Source: an uncultured Candidatus Saccharibacteria bacterium
Lineage (GTDB): Bacteria > Patescibacteriota > Saccharimonadia > Saccharimonadales > Saccharimonadaceae
DNA: 8,815 bases
Reading direction: 5' to 3'
Assembly: GCA_946187605.1 (NCBI GenBank)
Contig: CAMHRH010000033.1
Location: forward strand, 1 to 8,815
Shown: positions 5,801 through 8,815 of the stretch, piece by piece
Layout: each line of letters starts with the position of its first letter
How positions within the stretch are numbered: position 1 is the first letter of the stretch
The notes under the pieces: model-generated
What the model saw: only the letters and a program-made list of their open reading frames with translations
Databases searched by the model: none
What the model was told of the DNA's origin: nothing
Program-made: the position numbers and the translations under genes

Positions 5801-8376
5801 AACATTTTGGCAGTTAGCTCTTTCCAGCCGGTTTTACCTATGTCGACCATGTCGGCGCTTACGTAAGCAAAGAAGTCATTGTTCCTTCCAGTAGCCAAAT
5901 TGTAATTGGAAGAGAATTGCTTGGCTGAGTCTAGACTAATGGCCTTCTCTGTGAAAGTAATCTTGCCGAATTGTAGTCCACCTCCGTTATAACTCTCACC
6001 GTCATCGCTGTGTTTCGATGGTTTAAAGCCCCATCGTTCCATATCTCTTTTCGTAAACGAACCCTGAGAAGGCTTTCCGAATTGATCCCGGAATTGGAAA
6101 TTGTCGCCAGAAAAATGCGCACTTCGCCCAGGAGTTGCCCAGGATATATATATGTCCGGATTAAAGATATCAAGATCAAAGGTTACGTCATTTATATTAG
6201 GGCAATCGGCAAAAACCATTACACCCATGAATCGAAGCTTGTCATGAAGTACGATATTATGAACCGAAGTCGAATCGAAAGCGAAGTCGCCAAGCGCGAC
6301 TAGATTTGGAAAATCTACATTACCCCGGTAGAAGAAGACGCGACGGAAAGCTGCATAACCGATGAACTCGATTCCGCTAGGTATCTCGAAATCCATATTC
6401 GGGCTCCATATAGACTCGAAAGCTGAATAGCCGACACCGCGAAGGCTATCAGGCAGAGATATCTCGTTAATATCTCTTTCTCTAGTGCCACAACCATCGT
6501 TGCCACAACTTAATCTGTTATTCCAGGTTGAACCCGAGCTGTATCTATCGTAATCTACGAATGCTTGTGCGCCGATATATTCATACCCCTCGCCGACTGT
6601 AATTTTCTTTAATGCATGCAAATTCATAAAGTAGCGAGGCGCAATAATATTCTTCTTTGATTCTAGGTCGGCGTAGTCGAGCTCGAATTGTAGATAATCG
6701 CCCAAACTGTCAGCCGCCTTAAAGGTAGAATTGCCGATAGAACCCCAACAATCGTTGTAGGCAACGCCCGCGCCGCCCCCAAGGTGTGTACATCGTGGCC
6801 ATGTTGATTGCTGCTCATAGTCTTCTCTGCTGGGGCTGGTGCGAATCCAATAGTCTGTATATGATATGCGTGTGTCGCTAAGCTGGTCGTCGCTCGAATA
6901 TGGTGCTATTACATTCAGCTCTTCTATGGTATCGACTGGACCTTGTCTACCGTTCACCTTATACCAGCCACCACCAAGGACGGTATTAAATTGCAAGATA
7001 GCACCTTTTGTTAATGTGTCATATGCAACGGTAACCTTCTTTAGCTCGGTCGACTCGAAAAGGGAACAGCCGAGCCAATTTATGGATTTTGGAAGATATA
7101 ACTCGGTTAACTGAGTATTCCTAAAAGCTTCAAACTCTATTCGCTCTATGCCGTCGAGATTAACGTCAGCTAGCTCTGCGCCATCGAAAGTATTCGGGCT
7201 AATCTTCTTAATATTCGTTGAGCTAAAGTCGAAGCTAGTTAACCCGGAACCAGCAAAAGCCGCATTGGTGGTTTTTGTAATCGAGTCATCAAACTCAATC
7301 TCAGTTAAGCTTGCACAGTCGCGAAATATACCGACGCCGATGTTTTCGGTCTTAATGATCGCTTTTTGTATATTCGTATTTCGGAAGATATCGCCGCCAG
7401 CAAAAGCATCTCCTTCAATTGTCATTGTTGTATTTGCGTCGTTGAAAGTTGAGTCCTTGAATGTTTCCCAGCCGATGTAGTTGAAGTTGCTCTCCGCAAA
7501 GTTGGTTAGCTTCAGTTTATAGCCAGAGAATGCTTGACCGAGCTTTTGTGGAAGGTAGCCTTCGTTGCTGTAATAGGAATATCTCCATTCCCCGTCGGCG
7601 GTATTAGTAGTCACTGTTATATAGCACCTGCCAACCCGATAATCGCTAACCGTAACGCCATTTCCTAAATAGCAATTAGACATACCTATGCCACTCGGAG
7701 TAAGCTCGTAGCTCGCCCATTCCTCATCTGTCATAGTTAGCCAGCTATCCATAGAATATCTATAGTAATAAGATGTTTGCTCGTCTTGCGTGCCGCGGCA
7801 CCAATAGTATGACGCGCCTGTATATGCCAGCTCCATATTACAGCGCCCATACTTGACTTCTTTATAGCTTTGGTCTCCCAACACCATATTCTCACCAAAC
7901 ACTAGCTCAGTCTCAACTTCCGGATTGATGATTGGCTTTACGCCAAGGATTTGAATCTTTGATGTATTGGTCATATCTAAGACTGTCGTATCGACAGACT
8001 CACGACGAGTAAGCTCAGTATAATTAGCATCCTGAGCATCTGTATCGGCATCTCTGAGGTAATAAGTATCGAGGCTAGCTGATGCGCCAGGCACAAGACC
8101 CTTTACATCCGTCAAGGAAGGTACTGTGACAGTTGTAAGGTTTTCTGGCTTGTCGTAGAACTTAATTGACAAGATTTGTGGCTCATTCTCATTGCCGGTA
8201 CCGTCAATTAGTTCGTATTCCCAACGTATATCATTAGCATCCGTAATAATGCCATTAGTCCTAGTTGCCGCATAGGCAGCATTACTAAAGTTAATAACGA
8301 AAAAGCTTGCCATCAAAAATGCCAAGACTTTACCGCATCGATTAATCGACCCTATCCGAGCTAAAATAGAGCTCAT
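2860..8376 (-). CDS. Giant secreted BspA-like leucine-rich-repeat surface protein, C-terminal membrane anchor
   Basis: This 1838-residue exported protein has a Sec signal peptide (residues 1 to about 36, ending AYA before ATRT). An N-terminal region to about 320 is rich in Tyr and Gly and carries two Cys pairs. From about 330 to 1595 there is a long array of LRR_5/BspA-type repeats of about 22-23 residues, with the recurrent pattern I-P-x-x-V/L-x-x-I-G-x-x-A-F. Residues 1149-1357 are the most regular part. An acidic Gly/Asp linker follows (about 1609-1630), then a non-repeat domain to about 1800, and a membrane segment (about 1809-1830) with a basic tail ending MRRGK. No LPxTG motif or SLH domain is seen, so the chain is probably held in the membrane and projects outward. 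BspA-family proteins are adhesins binding host or bacterial surfaces; a role in attachment is inferred from that family. ATG at 8376 is preceded by GGAAGG at 8390-8385 with 8-nt spacing. The synthase gene starts 33 bp downstream with no terminator between. Confidence 0.93.
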   Translation of the reverse strand: MSSILARIGSINRCGKVLAFLMASFFVINFSNAAYAATRTNGIITDANDIRWEYELIDGTGNENEPQILSIKFYDKPENLTTVTVPSLTDVKGLVPGASASLDTYYLRDADTDAQDANYTELTRRESVDTTVLDMTNTSKIQILGVKPIINPEVETELVFGENMVLGDQSYKEVKYGRCNMELAYTGASYYWCRGTQDEQTSYYYRYSMDSWLTMTDEEWASYELTPSGIGMSNCYLGNGVTVSDYRVGRCYITVTTNTADGEWRYSYYSNEGYLPQKLGQAFSGYKLKLTNFAESNFNYIGWETFKDSTFNDANTTMTIEGDAFAGGDIFRNTNIQKAIIKTENIGVGIFRDCASLTEIEFDDSITKTTNAAFAGSGLTSFDFSSTNIKKISPNTFDGAELADVNLDGIERIEFEAFRNTQLTELYLPKSINWLGCSLFESTELKKVTVAYDTLTKGAILQFNTVLGGGWYKVNGRQGPVDTIEELNVIAPYSSDDQLSDTRISYTDYWIRTSPSREDYEQQSTWPRCTHLGGGAGVAYNDCWGSIGNSTFKAADSLGDYLQFELDYADLESKKNIIAPRYFMNLHALKKITVGEGYEYIGAQAFVDYDRYSSGSTWNNRLSCGNDGCGTRERDINEISLPDSLRGVGYSAFESIWSPNMDFEIPSGIEFIGYAAFRRVFFYRGNVDFPNLVALGDFAFDSTSVHNIVLHDKLRFMGVMVFADCPNINDVTFDLDIFNPDIYISWATPGRSAHFSGDNFQFRDQFGKPSQGSFTKRDMERWGFKPSKHSDDGESYNGGGLQFGKITFTEKAISLDSAKQFSSNYNLATGRNNDFFAYVSADMVDIGKTGWKELTAKMFDHAFVDEIILPANLEAIPGGAFQGAQIKEELIIPDSVKIIGDKAFACGQYNVGGYYSDTVGCDDDHAIKITKLPTSLEYVGNEAFYADVNLTADLNSPNLKRVYIRAFTGTHLRDIVLPSGMQVLREATFGAIPTLRNITIDFDLGALPPSSEPTWGEFSWPESLVNFAGDNIYDFLSDDNFETSTGYNASYRIGAGTITFYTLFNQNYNGQSLDSGNYYEKLTLTENVKTPIYMTNGGYFSNLRFGTIDMSNSQLEKISGLTGAGLFDGAVIDNLILPQQLKNLSSRAFMRVNVTNTIEIPNTVTRVEDDVFMEANLSGNVIFEDGSDEMTFVSDWNNTFLRATVDGTVSIPGRVKNLSGQNFMEAKLGGLELAEGVETIGKNVFLRAEIGDKVVIPSSMREIGENGFMEAKMDGLELKNGIEKFGYCSFIRAEIGGSFSFPGTVKEIGASAFMYAKMHTTGSFKEGLKTVGAGAFIHTNFADDLVIPSTVESIGWSAFNAGDADVHYNTVVIKPNLTIASASNQRVHQLLWNTSVDELTIDSNMLVAIDQGIEGPVSATDGGEEFWNMDIKKVTLNNLPKITYAAFNKCDKLEEVDMSRNANIRDIDDRAFAGDAKLHIIKFSPNIKNEDVRVGQYAFEGTAFTSIGDSSKDIDITAAKFYGTDGYAFAEMPKVETVDVPATFSYATIPEATFYNDPELREATVAYETTLMGNAAFANDNKLERIFIWGNTVVLDENLPGYEAPVGGMGADGDDVDGADGDTTDEEEVGPTIPVGTDIYAYSVSPTEAYAGYDGRDDFEGVFYPLDEVLYITSNKPYVKLSDDGNDFDKSQLTVYALRRDGLVLESNDWSTWDGTVYSRNSANLTFEHMPEVMADNPAFGTVWDTPVPINLLDFGNENFAEIDFTLEKDPSMEEGVRKVNIVYTDKYTRGVPDTDIIPYTLPETPFTYAVNILCYVALLAGCAFVFRWAMKGMRRGK
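4306..4932 (-). repeat. Regular LRR block with a 45-residue supra-repeat
   Basis: Within the LRR protein, residues F1223, F1268 and F1313 begin near-identical FMxAK motifs exactly 45 residues apart (135 bp). Between them lie FLRAEIG at 1245, FIRAEIG at 1290 and FIHTNF at 1336. Alternating 22- and 23-residue repeats therefore form a two-repeat unit present three times. Two more FM motifs, at 1149 (FMRVN) and 1172 (FMEAN), extend it upstream less regularly. The pattern points to tandem duplication of a pair of LRRs, more recent than the diverged repeats elsewhere in the protein. Confidence 0.8.
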
Positions 8377-8384
8377 ATCAAAAA

Positions 8385-8390
8385 CCTTCC
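8385..8390 (-). promoter_or_regulatory. Shine-Dalgarno of the LRR gene
   Basis: GGAAGG on the minus strand, eight bases before the ATG at 8376. It supports the chosen start, which also gives an intact signal peptide, and contrasts with the absence of any such site at the next gene downstream. Confidence 0.7.
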
Positions 8391-8434
8391 ACTCTTCGCA
8401 GTTTTTTGTTTTTATACACCTCTACACTGCAATA

Positions 8435-8463
8435 ATTATAGCATAAGCAGAATAGGACGACAA
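8435..8463 (-). promoter_or_regulatory. Extended -10 promoter of the LRR gene
   Basis: On the minus strand an exact TATAAT (8440-8435) is preceded by TGC (8443-8441), giving an extended -10. TTGTCG (8463-8458), a four-of-six match to TTGACA, lies 17 bp upstream. Initiation near 8428 would give a leader of about 50 nt that includes the Shine-Dalgarno. The promoter lies just after the terminator of the ribosomal-protein unit, so the LRR gene has its own transcription start. Confidence 0.7.
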
Positions 8464-8474
8464 ATATTTGCAAT

Positions 8475-8509
8475 AAAAAAATAACTCCACGTTTAACGTG
8501 AAGTTATTT
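8475..8509 (-). terminator. Rho-independent terminator of the rpmE / small-ORF unit
   Basis: A 14-bp stem (8479-8492 with 8496-8509) closes on a three-base loop and is followed on the minus strand by seven T residues (8481-8475, overlapping the stem base). The single non-Watson-Crick position (8487/8501) is a G-U pair in minus-strand RNA but a C-A mismatch in plus-strand RNA, which marks it as serving the minus strand. It begins 7 nt after the stop of the 36-residue ORF. Confidence 0.88.
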
Positions 8510-8515
8510 CATAAT

Positions 8516-8626
8516 CTAGCGACCGTCGCGAATATTGAAATGTTTGCGCTTTTCGCTATGTTTGTGATTATTATTGCGGTTCAACTTTGCAGTTGCGACC
8601 TTCTTGCCCTTAAGTTTACGAGCCAT
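8516..8626 (-). CDS. 36-residue highly basic protein of unknown function
   Basis: I do not recognise this protein. It starts MARKLKGKKVATAKLN, continues with a run of Asn and His (RNNNHKH), and ends HFNIRDGR then TAG. It has 8 Lys, 5 Arg and 3 His against one Glu and one Asp, and no Cys, so it is not bL36 or a zinc-ribbon protein, and it does not look like bTHX. A strong Shine-Dalgarno (GGAGG, 8639-8635) lies 8 nt before the ATG, the gene follows rpmE by 21 nt, and a terminator follows its stop at once, all of which argue that it is translated. Composition and position suggest an RNA-binding, perhaps ribosome-associated protein; this is inference only. It is too short for ordinary gene callers. 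Confidence 0.75.
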   Translation of the reverse strand: MARKLKGKKVATAKLNRNNNHKHSEKRKHFNIRDGR

Positions 8627-8647
8627 TTCTAAAACCTCCAGATTAGA

Positions 8648-8815
8648 TTATTTCTCAGCTTCAGCCTTGGCAGCTTTTTTCTCGGCTTCTTTCTTGGCCT
8701 TAGCGACCTTGTTGCCGCGTGAAGCTTTGAGAGCCTCGGCTTTCTTGGCGCGAGCCTTGAAGCGGTCAACGCGACCCTCGGTATCGATAATCTTTTCTTC
8801 GCCCGTAAAGAATGG
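8648..8815 (-). CDS. rpmE: Ribosomal protein bL31, C-terminal part with extended Lys/Ala tail (5' end outside window)
   Basis: The visible 55 residues begin PFFTGEEKIIDTEGRVDRFK, the conserved C-terminal core of bL31 (compare CHPFFTGKQ...GGRVDRFNKR in E. coli). bL31 is a large-subunit protein that bridges to the small subunit. The N-terminal part, roughly 40 residues including any zinc-binding Cys pairs, lies beyond the window, so I cannot tell whether this is the Cys-containing form. In E. coli the protein ends about 29 residues after this point begins; here it runs 55, adding a Lys/Ala/Glu-rich tail (for example KKEAEKKAAKAEAEK) that is probably helical. TAA at 8650-8648 ends the gene. It is probably cotranscribed with the small basic ORF 21 nt downstream. 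Confidence 0.92.
   Translation of the reverse strand, partial: PFFTGEEKIIDTEGRVDRFKARAKKAEALKASRGNKVAKAKKEAEKKAAKAEAEK

Noticed and set aside
5931..6179. Second minus-strand frame of 82 codons inside the LRR gene
   Set aside because: Out-of-frame shadow of a continuous well-supported gene; no family features and no sign of a frameshift.
7148..7480. Open frame of 110 codons on the plus strand
   Set aside because: It lies wholly inside the LRR gene on the opposite strand, has no Shine-Dalgarno and no recognisable domain. Other plus-strand frames across 2860-8376 are rejected for the same reason.
8398..8430. GCAGT/ACTGC inverted repeat in the LRR leader as a riboswitch
   Set aside because: Only 5 bp with a 23-nt A/T-rich loop; no conserved aptamer features. 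Probably chance.

Overview
The window is a compact stretch of a bacterial chromosome in which every recognisable gene lies on the minus strand. My best guess for the source is a small-genome Gram-positive-type or Patescibacteria/CPR organism, with Saccharibacteria (TM7) the favourite. The reasons are a very large exported BspA-like leucine-rich-repeat (LRR) protein held by a C-terminal membrane segment and no sortase motif, a cellulose-synthase-like glycosyltransferase paired with a GH5 glucanase instead of a full bcs operon, very short intergenic gaps, and a start codon with no Shine-Dalgarno. TGA, TAG and TAA are all used as stops. The lineage is an inference; no marker in the window proves it.

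In transcription order (right to left) the layout is as follows. (1) The 3' part of rpmE (bL31) with a long Lys/Ala tail, then a 36-residue basic ORF that I do not recognise, then a strong rho-independent terminator (8475-8509). (2) An extended -10 promoter (8435-8463) and a good Shine-Dalgarno drive the 1838-residue secreted LRR protein (2860-8376), which fills almost two thirds of the window. (3) After only 33 bp, a BcsA-type GT2 (1228-2826) starts without a Shine-Dalgarno; a perfect TATAAT lies in the gap, flanked by an 8-bp dyad whose downstream arm contains the start codon. (4) A membrane-anchored GH5_2 endoglucanase (212-1231) overlaps the GT2 by four bases (GTGA). (5) A tRNA-Arg(UCU) with two or three unusual bases follows (109-183). 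Its 3' CCA runs directly into a 76-nt cloverleaf-like nested inverted repeat, and a further A/T-rich hairpin lies at the window edge.

The three large genes form a plausible surface module: a giant adhesin, a processive beta-glucan (probably cellulose) synthase embedded in the membrane, and an exported glucanase that would trim or release the chain, as BcsZ (GH8) or CcsZ (GH5) do in known cellulose operons. No BcsB, BcsC or PilZ domain is visible, so if the system works it is a very reduced one. The features most worth following up are the cloverleaf next to the tRNA, the dyad at the GT2 start, the minimal synthase/glucanase pair beside the adhesin, and the small basic protein downstream of bL31.
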